DNA from: Pleodorina starrii
Taxonomy: Eukaryota > Chlorophyta > Chlorophyceae > Chlamydomonadales > Volvocaceae
NCBI GenBank assembly: GCA_030267565.1
Contig: BRXU01000004.1
Coordinates: 4,160,501 to 4,224,500 of the forward strand
Length of the DNA stretch: 64,000 nt
Reading direction: 5' to 3'
The stretch's first letter is position 1, and each line of letters starts with the position of its first letter. Shown here piece by piece: positions 37,501-48,700 of this stretch. The translations under genes were made by a program, and so were the position numbers. The notes under the pieces are model-generated. The model made no database searches, had not been told where the DNA came from, and was given only the letters and a program-made list of their open reading frames with translations.

Positions 37501-39225
37501 CTGGCTGCCTGCTGGCTGCCTGCCTGCTGCTGCCTGCCTGCCTGGCTGCCTGCTGCTGCCTGGCTGCTGCTGCTGCTGCCTGGCTGCCTGCTGCTGCCTG
37601 GCTGCCTGCTGCTGCTGCCTGGCTGCTGCTGCCTGCCTGGCTGCGCTGCCTGGCTGCTGCCTGGCTGCCTGCTGCTGCCTGCTGCTGCCTGCTGCTGGCT
37701 GCCTGGCTGCCTGCTGGCTGCCTGGCTGCCTGCTGCCTGGCTGCCTGCCTGCTGGCTGCCTGGCTGCTGCCTGCGCTGCCTGGCTGCTGCCTGCTGGCTG
37801 CCTGCGCTGCCTGCTGCCTGGCTGCCTGCTGCCTGGCTGCCTGCCTGCCTGCTGCTGCGCTGGCTGCCTGGCTGCCTGGCTGCCTGCTGCTGCCTGCTGC
37901 CTGCCTGGCTGCCTGCTGCTGCCTGCTGCTGCCTGGCTGCCTGCTGCCTGCTGCCTGGCTGCTGCTGCTGCTGCCTGCTGCCTGCTGCTGCCTGCTGCCT
38001 GCCTGGCTGCTGCCTGGCTGGCTGCCTGCTGCTGCCTGCTGCTGCTGCCTGGCTGCCTGCTGCTGCCTGCCTGCTGCTGCCTGCTGGCTGCCTGCTGCTG
38101 GCTGCTGCCTGGCTGCCTGGCTGCTGCCTGCTGCCTGCTGGCTGCCTGGCTGCTGCCTGCCTGGCTGCCTGCTGCTGCCTGCTGCTGCCTGCCTGGCTGC
38201 TGCTGCCTGGCTGCCTGCGCTGCTGCTGCCTGGCTGCCTGCCTGCTGCTGCCTGCTGCCTGGCTGCTGCCTGGCTGCGCTGCCTGGCTGCCTGCCTGCCT
38301 GGCTGCCTGCCTGCTGCTGCTGGCTGCTGCCTGCTGCCTGCCTGCCTGCCTGGCTGCCTGCTGCTGCCTGGCTGCCTGGCTGCTGCCTGCTGCCTGGCTG
38401 CCTGGCTGCCTGGCTGCTGCTGCCTGCCTGGCTGCCTGCCTGCCTGCCTGGCTGGCTGCCTGCTGGCTGCCTGCCTGCCTGCTGCTGCCTGGCTGCTGCC
38501 TGGCTGCCTGCCTGCCTGCCTGCCTGGCTGCCTGGCTGGCTGCCTGGCTGCTGCCTGGCTGCCTGCTGCTGCCTGCGCTGCCTGGCTGCCTGCTGCTGCC
38601 TGGCTGCCTGCGCTGGCTGCCTGCCTGCTGCTGCCTGCCTGCTGGCTGCCTGGCTGCTGCCTGCTGCTGCCTGCTGCTGCCTGCTGGCTGCCTGGCTGCT
38701 GCCTGGCTGCCTGGCTGCCTGCCTGCCTGCCTGGCTGCGCTGCCTGGCTGCTGCTGCCTGCCTGCCTGGCTGGCTGCCTGGCTGCTGCCTGGCTGCCTGC
38801 TGCCTGCTGCCTGGCTGCTGCCTGGCTGCTGCTGCCTGCTGCTGCTGCCTGGCTGCCTGCTGCTGCCTGCTGCTGCCTGGCTGCCTGCTGCTGGCTGCCT
38901 GCTGCTGCCTGCTGCTGCCTGCTGCTGCCTGCTGCTGCCTGGCTGCTGCTGCTGCTGCCTGCTGCTGCTGCTGGCTGCCTGCGCTGCCTGCTGCTGCCTG
39001 GCTGCCTGCCTGGCTGCTGCTGCCTGCTGCTGCTGCCTGGCTGCTGCTGCCTGCTGCTGCCTGCCTGCTGGCTGCCTGCTGCTGCTGCCTGCTGGCTGCC
39101 TGCTGCTGCCTGCTGCTGGCTGCCTGCTGCTGCTGGCTGCCTGGCTGCCTGCTGCTGGCTGCCTGCTGCTGCTGCTGGCTGCCTGCTGCTGCCTGCTGCT
39201 GCCTGGCTGCGCTGCTGCTGCGCTG
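31586..39225. repeat. CTG-trinucleotide-rich zone
   Basis: CTGC/CTGG units are interleaved with very many extra CTG trinucleotides and with CTGCGCTG joints, which are essentially confined to this zone. Each looks like a 1- or 2-base deletion from the tetramer pattern. This could be real divergence or unpolished sequencing error. Confidence 0.85.
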
Positions 39226-41486
39226 CCTGCCTGGCTGCCTGCCTGCCTGGCTGCCTGCCTGGCTGCCTGGCTGCCTGCCTGCCTGGCTGCCTGCCTGGCT
39301 GCCTGCCTGGCTGGCTGCCTGGCTGGCTGCCTGGCTGGCTGTCTGGCTGCCTGGCTGGCTGCCTGGCTGCCTGGCTGGCTGCCTGGCTGCCTGGCTGCCT
39401 GGCTGGCTGCCTGGCTGCCTGCCTGGCTGCCTGGCTGCCTGGCTGCCTGCCTGGCTGCCTGCCTGGCTGGCTGGCTGCCTGGCTGCCTGGCTGCCTGGCT
39501 GCCTGGCTGCCTGGCTGGCTGCCTGGCTGCCTGGCTGGCTGCCTGGCTGCCTGCCTGCCTGGCTGCCTGGCTGCCGGCCTGCCTGGCTGCCTGCCTGGCT
39601 GGCTGCCGGGCTGCCTGCCTGGCTGCCTGCCTGGCTGCCTGCCTGGCTGCCTGCCTGGCTGCCTGGCTGCCTGGCTGCCTGGCTGGCTAGCTGCCTGCCT
39701 GGCTGCCTGCCTGCCTGCCTGGCTGGCTGCCTGGCTGGCTGCCTGCCTGCCTGGCTGGCTGCCTGGCTGGCTGCCTGGCTGCCTGGCTGCCTGCCTGCCT
39801 GGCTGCCTGGCTGGCTGCCTGGCTGGCTGCCTGGCTGGCTGCCTGGCTGCCTGGCTGCCTGCCTGCCTGCCTGGCTGGCTGCCTGGCTGGCTGCCTGGCT
39901 GGCTGCCTGCCTGGCTGCCTGGCTGGCTGCCTGGCTGCCTGGCTGCCTGCCTGCCTGCCTGCCTGGCTGTCTGCCTGCCTGCCTGCCTGGCTGCCTGGCT
40001 GGCTGCCTGGCTGGCTGCCTGGCTGCCTGCCTGCCTGGTTGCCTGGCTGCCTGGCTGGCTGCCTGCCTGGCTGGCTGCCTGCCTGCCTGGCTGCCTGGCT
40101 GGCTGCCTGGCTGGCTGCCTGGCTGCCTGCCTGCCTGGCTGCCTGGCTGCCTGGCTGGCTGCCTGCCTGGCTGGCTGCCTGCCTGGCTGGCTGCCTGGCT
40201 GGCTGCCTGGCTGCCTGCCTGCCTGCCTGGCTGCCTGGCTGGCTGCCTGGCTGCCTGGCTGGCTGCCTGGCTGCCTGGCTGCCTGGCTGCCTGGCTGCCT
40301 GCCTGGCTGGCTGCCTGGCTGGCTGCCTGGCTGCCTGGCTGGCTGCCTGGCTGGCTGCCTGGCTGCCTGCCTGCCTGGCTGCCTGGCTGCCTGGCTGCCT
40401 GCCTGCCTGGCTGGCTGCCTGGCTGCCTGGCTGCCTGGCTGCCTGGCTGCCTGCCTGGCTGCCTGCCTGGCTGCCTGGCTGGCTGCCTGGCTGGCTGCCT
40501 GGCCGCCTGCCTGCCTGGCTGCCTGGCTGGCTGCCTGGCTGCCTGCCTGCCTGGCTGCCTGCCTGGCTGCCTGCCTGGCTGGCTGCCTGGCTGGCTGCCT
40601 GGCTGCCTGGCTGCCTGCCTGCCTGCCTGGCTGGCTGCCTGGCTGGCTGCCTGGCTGCCTGGCTGGCTGCCTGGCTGGCTGCCTGGCTGCCTGCCTGCCT
40701 GGCTGCCTGGCTGCCTGGCTGCCTGCCTGCCTGGCTGGCTGCCTGGCTGCCTGGCTGCCTGGCTGCCTGGCTGCCTGCCTGGCTGCCTGCCTGGCTGCCT
40801 GCCTGGCTGCCTGGCTGGCTGCCTGGCTGGCTGCCTGGCTGCCTGGCTGCCTGGCTGCCTGGCTGCCTGCCTGGCTGGCTGCCTGGCTGCCTGGCTGGCT
40901 GCCTGCCTGCCTGGCTGCCTGCCTGGCTGCCTGCCTGGCTGGCTGCCTGGCTGGCTGCCTGGCTGGCTGCCTGGCTGCCTGGCTGCCTGGCTGCCTGCCT
41001 GGCTGCCTGCCTGGCTGGCTGCCTGCCTGGCTGCCTGGCAACCTGGCTGCCTGGCTGGCTGCCTGGCTGCCTGGCTGGCTGCCTGGCTGCCTGCCTGCCT
41101 GGCTGCCTGGCTGCCTGGCTGCCTGCCTGCCTGGCTGGCTGCCTGGCTGCCTGGCTGCCTGGCTGCCTGGCTGCCTGCCTGGCTGCCTGCCTGGCTGCCT
41201 GGCTGGCTGCCTGGCTGGCTGCCTGGCTGCCGGCCTGCCTGGCTGCCTGCCTGGCTGGCTGCCTGCCTGCCTGCCTGGCTGCCTGCCTGGCTGCCTGGCT
41301 GCCTGGCTGGCTGCCTGGCTGCCTGGCTGCCTGGCTGGCTAGCTGCCTGCCTGGCTGCCTGCCTCCCTGCCTGGCTGGCTGCCTGGCTGGCTGCCTGCCT
41401 GCCTGGCTGGCTGCCTGGCTGCCTGCCTGGCTGCCTGCCTGCCTGCCTGCCTGGCTGCCTGGCTGGCTGCCTGGCTGGCTGCCTGG

Positions 41487-41517
<31 letters not shown>

Positions 41518-43586
41518 GCGGGCTGCCTGGCTGGCTGCCTGGCTGCCTGCCTGCCTGCCTGCCTGCCTGGCGGGCTGCCTGGCTGGCTGCCTGGCTGCCT
41601 TGCTGGCTGCCTTGCTGGCTGCCTGGCTGGCTGCCTGGCTGCCTGGCTGCCTGCCTGCCTGCCTGGCTGGCTGCCTGGCTGGCTGCCTGCCTGCCTGGCT
41701 GGCTGCCTGGCTGGCTGCCTGGCTGCCTGGCTGCCTGCCTGCCTGGCTGGCTGCCTGGCTGGCTGGCTGCCTGGCTGGCTGGCTGCCTGGCTGGCTGCCT
41801 GGCTGCCTGGCTGCCTGCCTGCCTGGCTGGCTGCCTGGCTGGCTGCCTGGCTGGCTGCCTGGCTGCCTGCCTGCCTGGCTGCCTGGCTGGCTGCCTGCCT
41901 GGCTGGCTGCCTGCCTGCCTGGCTGCCTGGCTGGCTGCCTGGCTGGCTGCCTGGCTGCCTGCCTGCCTGGCTGCCTGGCTGCCTGGCTGGCTGCCTGCCT
42001 GGCTGGCTGCCTGCCTGGCTGGCTGCCTGGCTGGCTGCCTGGCTGCCTGCCTGCCTGCCTGGCTGCCTGGCTGGCTGCCTGGCTGCCTGGCTGGCTGCCT
42101 GGCTGCCTGGCTGCCTGGCTGCCTGCCTGGCTGGCTGCCTGGCTGGCTGCCTGGCTGCCTGGCTGGCTGCCTGGCTGGCTGCCTGGCTGCCTGCCTGCCT
42201 GGCTGCCTGGCTGCCTGGCTGCCTGGCTGCCTGCCTGGCTGGCTGCCTGGCTGCCTGCCTGGCTGCCTGGCTGCCTGCCTGCCTGGCTGGCTGCCTGGCT
42301 GGCTGCCTGCCTGGCTAGCTGCCTGGCTGGCTGCCTGGCTGGCTGCCTGGCTGGCTGCCTGGCTGCCTGCCTGCCTGGTTGCCTGGCTGCCTGGCTGGCT
42401 GCCTGCCTGGCTGGCTGCCTGCCTGCCTGGCTGCCTGGCTGGCTGCCTGGCTGGCTGCCTGGCTGCCTGGCTGCCTGGCTGCCTGGCTGCCTGGCTGGCT
42501 GCCTGCCTGGCTGGCTGCCTGCCTGGCTGCCTGGCTGCCTGGCTGCCTGGCTGCCTGGCTGCCTGGCTGGCTGCCTGCCTGGCTGGCTGCCTGCCTGGCT
42601 GGCTGCCTGGCTGGCTGCCTGGCTGCCTGCCTGCCTGCCTGGCTGCCTGGCTGGCTGCCTGGCTGCCTGGCTGGCTGCCTGGCTGCCTGGCTGCCTGGCT
42701 GCCTGCCTGGCTGGCTGCCTGGCTGGCTGCCTGGCTGCCTGGCTGGCTGCCTGGCTGGCTGCCTGGCTGCCTGCCTGCCTGGCTGCCTGGCTGCCTGGCT
42801 GCCTGCCTGCCTGGCTGGCTGCCTGGCTGCCTGGCTGCCTGGCTGCCTGGCTGCCTGGCTGCCTGGCTGCCTGCCTGGCTGCCTGCCTGGCTGCCTGGCT
42901 GGCTGCCTGGCTGGCTGCCTGGCTGCCTGCCTGCCTGGCTGCCTGGCTGGCTGCCTGGCTGCCTGCCTGCCTGGCTGCCTGCCTGGCTGCCTGCCTGGCT
43001 GGCTGCCTGGCTGGCTGCCTGGCTGGCTGCCTGGCTGCCTGGCTGCCTGGCTGCCTGCCTGGCTGCCTGCCTGGCTGGCTGCCTGCCTGGCTGCCTGGCA
43101 ACCTGGCTGCCTGGCTGGCTGCCTGGCTGCCTGGCTGGCTGCCTGGCTGCCTGCCTGCCTGGCTGCCTGGCTGCCTGGCTGCCTGCCTGCCTGGCTGGCT
43201 GCCTGGCTGCCTGGCTGCCTGGCTGCCTGGCTGCCTGCCTGGCTGCCTGCCTGGCTGCCTGGCTGGCTGCCTGGCTGGCTGCCTGGCTGCCGGCCTGCCT
43301 GGCTGCCTGCCTGGCTGGCTGCCTGGCTGCCTGCCTGGCTGCCTGCCTGCCTGCCTGGCTGCCTGCCTGGCTGCCTGGCTGCCTGGCTGGCTGCCTGGCT
43401 GCCTGGCTGGCTGCCTGGCTGCCTGGCTGCCTGGCTGGCTAGCTGCCTGCCTGGCTGCCTGCCTCCCTGCCTGGCTGGCTGCCTGGCTGGCTGCCTGCCT
43501 GCCTGGCTGGCTGCCTGGCTGGCTGCCTGGCTGCCTGCCTGCCTGCCTGCCTGGCTGCCTGGCTGGCTGCCTGGCTGGCTGCCTGG

Positions 43587-43617
<31 letters not shown>

Positions 43618-43642
43618 GCGGGCTGCCTGGCTGGCTGCCTGG

Positions 43643-43673
<31 letters not shown>

Positions 43674-44353
43674 GCGGGCTGCCTGGCTGGCTGCCTGGCT
43701 GCCTTGCTGGCTGCCTTGCTGGCTGCCTGGCTGGCTGCCTGGCTGCCTGGCTGCCTGCCTGCCTGCCTGGCTGGCTGCCTGGCTGGCTGCCTGCCTGCCT
43801 GCCTGGCTGGCTGCCTGGCTGGCTGCCTGGCTGCCTGGCTGCCTGGCTGCCTGGCTGGCTGCCTGGCTGGCTGGCTGCCTGGCTGGCTGCCTGGCTGCCT
43901 GGCTGCCTGCCTGCCTGGCTGGCTGCCTGGCTGGCTGCCTGGCTGGCTGCCTGGCTGCCTGCCTGCCTGGCTGCCTGGCTGGCTGCCTGGCTGCCTGGCT
44001 GCCTCGCTGCCTGGCTGCCTGGCTGCCTGGCTGCCTGGCTGCCTGGCTGGCTGCCTGGCTGCCTGCCTGGCTGCCTGGCTGCCTGGCTGCCTGCCTGGCT
44101 GCCTGCCTGCCTGCCTGCCTGCCTGGCTGCCTGGCTGGCTGCCTGCCTGGCTGGCTGCCTGCCTGGCTGCCTGGCTGGCTGCCTGGCTGCCTGGCTGCCT
44201 GCCTGGCTGCCTGGCTGCCTGCCTGGCTGCCTGCCTGCCTGCCTGGCTGGCTGCCTGGCTGGCTGCCTGCCTGGCTAGCTGCCTGCCTGGCTGCCTGGCT
44301 GCCTGGCTGCCTGCCTGGCTGCCTGCCTGGCTGCCTGGCTGCCTGGCTGGCTG
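39226..44353. repeat. Right arm with higher-order repeat of about 2.06-2.34 kb
   Basis: Clean tetramer register returns at about 39226. The block 41037-41260, carrying GGCAACC and a CCGG, equals 43097-43320 (offset 2060). A CCTCCC marker shortly after 41341 recurs after 43441 (offset 2100). A GGTTGCC marker recurs at 40038 and 42378 (offset 2340). CCTTGCTGG doublets repeat at about 41598 and 43701. Confidence 0.85.
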
Positions 44354-44632
44354 GACACACAGGTTTGCGGCCAGCTCCCTGTCAGCCTTTTCCCGGGCTG
44401 CCCCCCAGTTCTGGTGCAGTGGTGCTGGTGCTACACTTCTCTGTGATTGTGCCGCCATACAATCTCACCCAATCGCTGACACCACCGCACCGCACCGCAC
44501 TGCCAATCGCCCCCTGGGCTTTTTCTTCGTCCCCAGCGTTGATGTGCGACATTGCTATATTTGGAGCATCGCCTTGCCCCATCGCATCGCCGTTACGCCG
44601 TATCTTTTTGACCTGCAAAACCGGCCAGCCTG

Positions 44633-44726
44633 TTGGTCGGTCGGTCGGTTTGTTGGTTGGTCAGTCAGTCAGTCCGTTAATCGGTTGGTTGGTCCGTCCG
44701 TCCGTCCGTCCGTCAGGCAGGCAGGT
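44633..44726. repeat. Mixed tetranucleotide microsatellite (GGTC, GGTT, GTCA, GTCC)
   Basis: Short blocks of related tetramers follow each other, ending in (GTCC)n and a few CAGG units. This CAGG orientation is the reverse of the giant array 280 bases to the left. Confidence 0.85.
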
Positions 44727-45418
44727 CAGGGCCCTCCAGCGAAACAGCAATAAGCCATCGGCATAAGGCCCCGACCAGACGCCTGCCACGCGCCGCCCCT
44801 CGCTCCAAGCGACTCCACCGCCACCGCCACGCATCAACTCCCACCAGCGGGCGGTGGTACCCACTACCCAGTTGCGGACATGGTCGGGCAATGCGGATAA
44901 ACGCAGCCCTCCCCGCCGTCCGCGCTTGCACCGACCTGCCCCCAATCCATCCTCGCAGCCCCACCAATTCCGTCCTGCGCCAAACGCGCAGGAGTCACAT
45001 TTGGCCATTTGGGCACAGGGCCGCCGACATCCGTCACACACCTGCAATAAACCCACCCACAACCACACCCACACACAAGTACATCGTCAGTGCATCTCAG
45101 CTGAAACGGCCTCCAACCTACCCTACCCCCATCAGTGTCACTGCTGTTGGGGCGCTGCCGCGAGGGGCTGCTCCCCCCCGGCCCACGAAGCTGTCCGCGG
45201 GGTGGGGACGTCGCCCCCAACACACAAATCCCCATTACCGCACGGTCGCGTTTGCGCGCGCGCCAATCGCGCCTACCCTGGCTGCACTGCTGCCCCCGGT
45301 ACGCCCCCGCGACTAACTACCCCCCCCCCAACCCGGGACTCGTACCGCTCTCTACCCACGTCACAATGTTATGTTCGAGGGCACACAACATCCCAGCGAC
45401 CGAAATAGCGCCTTTTAC

Positions 45419-45461
45419 CCACCACCACCACCACCACCACCACCACCACCACCACCACCGG
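45419..45461. repeat. (CAC)n trinucleotide microsatellite
   Basis: About fourteen CAC/ACC units in the 3' flank of the 11-exon minus-strand gene. Confidence 0.9.
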
Positions 45462-45610
45462 GTGCAGTACTTCCACCCATCGCACAAACCGGCACTGACC
45501 GGCACTGACCGGCGCTATGGGTCGCAGCCACCACCACCCACCACCCACCACCACCCACCAGGGACGTGACAGCATCCGCCACCCGCCACCCGCCATCACA
45601 TTGCATCACA

Positions 45611-45615
45611 TTACA
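45611..45615 (-). terminator. TGTAA polyadenylation signal of the 11-exon gene
   Basis: TTACA on the plus strand, about 135 bases past the TAG stop at 45748, a typical distance for algal transcripts. Confidence 0.55.
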
Positions 45616-45747
45616 TCACATCACCCCCTGAGCCCCCCGTGCCCCGTGCGTGGCTTCATTCAGCGGCTCGAGGAAGGCGGGCGAGCGGCCGAGCGCTTGA
45701 CAGGCGCCCCCCCCACATCACATCCCATCACATGTTCACATCCCGGG

Positions 45748-48700
45748 CTACTGCTTGAGTCCCGAGCCCTGCGTGAGCTGCCGCAGCTGCTCCATGAAGG
45801 CCAACAGGTGGGTCGAGGTGATGGCCTCAGCGCCCGGGTACGGCTTGCCCTGGTACGACAGCGCCCAGCCGCAGGCGCTGTGCAGCCGGCTGCTCAGCTC
45901 CTCCACCCACCGAGTCCCCCGCAGCACCCGCAGACACAGACCCGACAAGGTGCCGAGGCTCAGCTGCTCGGCACGACCCGCCTCAATCTCCTTCTGAGCA
46001 GACACCAGCGCCTCCACCTGGCGGGTGGTTGGGAGTTAGAGCGCGGTTGGGAGTTAGCGGTTGAGGGTTGGGGTTGGCTGTTTGGATTCACACCTTCGCA
46101 CAACGGCCCTCCCCCGCCTCCACCCCCGCCCACCACCCCCGCCTCCTCCGTCTCCCCAACGCACCTGCGCCTCCCTGCCCAGCACCGCCGCCGCCGCCTG
46201 CTCCCACAGCTCCAGGTTGCGAGCAAACATGAGCGCCCTGTCCCGACCCGTGAAGGCAAGTACCAGATCCAGCTGCTGGGTGGGGGGCACTGCCAGCAGG
46301 GCCCACAGCCTCTCCAGGCGGCTGCGAACGTAGGCACCCGCGTCCAGGGAGCCGGGGGGCAGGGGGGGCAGCGGAGGCAGGCCCTCGGGGGGGCCGTCAG
46401 GGGAGCTCTGCTCCACGGCTGCGGGGGCAGAAGGGGCGGAAGGGGCGGAGGGGAAGGGAGGTGGGGAAAGGTGATGGGAGGTGTGGGAAGGTGGGGGGAG
46501 GTGGGGGAAGGTGTGGGAGGGTGGGAAGGTGTGGGAGGGTGGGAAGGTGTCCCTCCCCGGTCCCCGGTCCCCTGTCCCCGCACACACATCAACTCACCCA
46601 GCAGCTCCGATCGGAACTCAGCCATCCAGGCCTCATCGATAAACGCCCCCGACCGCCGCGCCGCCGCCGCCGCAGCAGCGGCCGCCGCCTGCTGCGCCGG
46701 CGTCGGCGCCGCCAGCAGCACCGGCGCCGGCGCCGTCTGCGCGCGGACGTTGCCCATCAGCAGCGGCGGCGGCGGCGACCAGCGCGGCTCCCGACCTGCC
46801 GCCGAGTCGGGGGAGGCGTGGCGGCGGCGGAGGTGCTCCAGTTGATCGTCCTCGCCGTCGGCGAATCCCCCCGCGCCGCCGCCGCCGGCGGCGCCTGGCG
46901 CACGATGCCGTACAGCGACGTACGACGGCCACAGGGCGTCGCCCTCCGCCGCGCTGCCGTCTCCGGTGGTGTTTGTGGTGACTTCGGAGCCAATGGTACG
47001 AGAGCTGTCGGCGCGGCCGTCGTTGGCGGCGGCGCCGTCGGGTGGCGGCAGTGCGCCCAGCGAGGTGACGGAGGCGGAGGAGGCCTTGGTCCGGGCACGG
47101 CGTTGACTGCGCCGCCGCCTGGGGCCGCAGGGGTGTTGGAAGGGCGGGGATACAAACACACATACACACAAACACACAGAGGGTCGGACGGGGGAAGAGG
47201 GCGAGGATGAGGATTGCGTGAATGGTGCTGGACCACACTCACCCGCCACGCCGCCACGCCCCCCCCCTCCGCCCCCCAGCTCCCCGCGCAGCAAAACGTC
47301 CGCAGCACCGCCCTCACTGCTGCCCAACATCGATCGATGATGGACAGGCAGAGCTGAAACCCACCCACCCAACCCATTTAACGCGCGCCAAGCACACGCA
47401 CTTCCCCACCGCATCCCCATCCCCATACACACACACGTTCCCCCCTTCGCCCCCGGCCCCATTATCGCCTACCCTCCCCCACCCGACCCACCCCACCCCC
47501 TCCATACACACACGCACACCCCCCGGTCCCCCCACCCATCCCCCCACACACCCGTCCTCCCGCTGCGCCGCCGTGGCCGCCCGCAGCTGCGCCAGCTCCT
47601 CCCCGTGTTGCCCCACGTGCTCCAGCGCCGCCCGAATGAACTGCGGCAGTGTGGTGGCTGTGAGGAGCTGCTTGGAGGCGGGGCCCAGCTGGGAGGCCAA
47701 CACCGCATCGCGACTCATGAGGGAGTAGTTGAAGTTGTTGACGGTGCTGTGAGGGGGGGCGGAGAGGGGGGAAACGGGGTAGGAGGAGGGCAGAGGAAGG
47801 GGGGGGGGGAGGGCGGCAGGGGTTGGGGGGGTGGCGGCTGCTGATGCCGACGACAGGAGGGGGCAGCGGATCAGTCACCGGATCATTTCCCCGGTGGCGG
47901 TGACGGTGGCGGTGGCGGCGCCCCTCATCGTGAGCGCGGGCACCCGTGAGTTTTAGGGGTCATCGGGGTACGGCAGTACGGCAATACGGCACTCACGTGT
48001 CCTCCTGGATCTGCCCCAGTTTGAGCCTCAGCGATTGCTCCACCAGCCCGGGGTCCACTTCCAGTGCATCCAACCCCAGACCGTTGCTGCGGAGGAGCTC
48101 GTTCTGAGGACACGTGCAGGGCAGTAGGGGGGGAGGGGGGGAGGGGCGTTGAAGGGGGCGGAAAGGGAAGGGAAGGGAGGGGAAGGGAGGGGCGGGGCGG
48201 GGGGCGATCGAGAGACTTGCGAGGGGGGCTGCGAACCGACCACTCCCAACCCCAACCGACCCCCACGGCTGCGGGAGAACGGTAACCTGGTCGGTGGTCG
48301 CTTCTCCTCCCGGAATCAACAGCCAGGCAGGAAGGCGGAGTTCCCTGCCCCGGCCCTCTGAACAGCTGCAGCGCCCAGCACTCCCGACCACTCCTCCACG
48401 CGCCTAGCCCCAGCCCCCCGCTTCCGGGCCCCGCCCCCCCCCACCTGCGCCGCCGCCACCCTGTCATGGTACGCCTTCAGGTGTGCCTCCGTGCTCGCGG
48501 CCAGGTGGCGCAACTGGGCTTCGATGACCTCGGGGGGCAGAGTCACGCGCATCCAGTACTCGGAGGAGTGGGCTGCGGGAGGGGAGGGGGAGGGGAGGGG
48601 GGAGGGGGGAGGGGGGAGGGGGGAGGGGGGAGGGGGGAGGGGGGAGGGGGGAGGGGGGAGGGGGGAGGGGGGAGGGGGGAGGGGGGAGGGGGGAGGGGGG

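Larger units (their letters stand above)
44354..45610. other. Unique flank right of the array, no gene seen
   Basis: Ordinary GC-rich sequence resumes immediately after the array. It holds two microsatellites (listed separately) and no frame with a recognisable motif. It leads into the 3' end of the minus-strand gene that stops at 45748. Confidence 0.55.
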
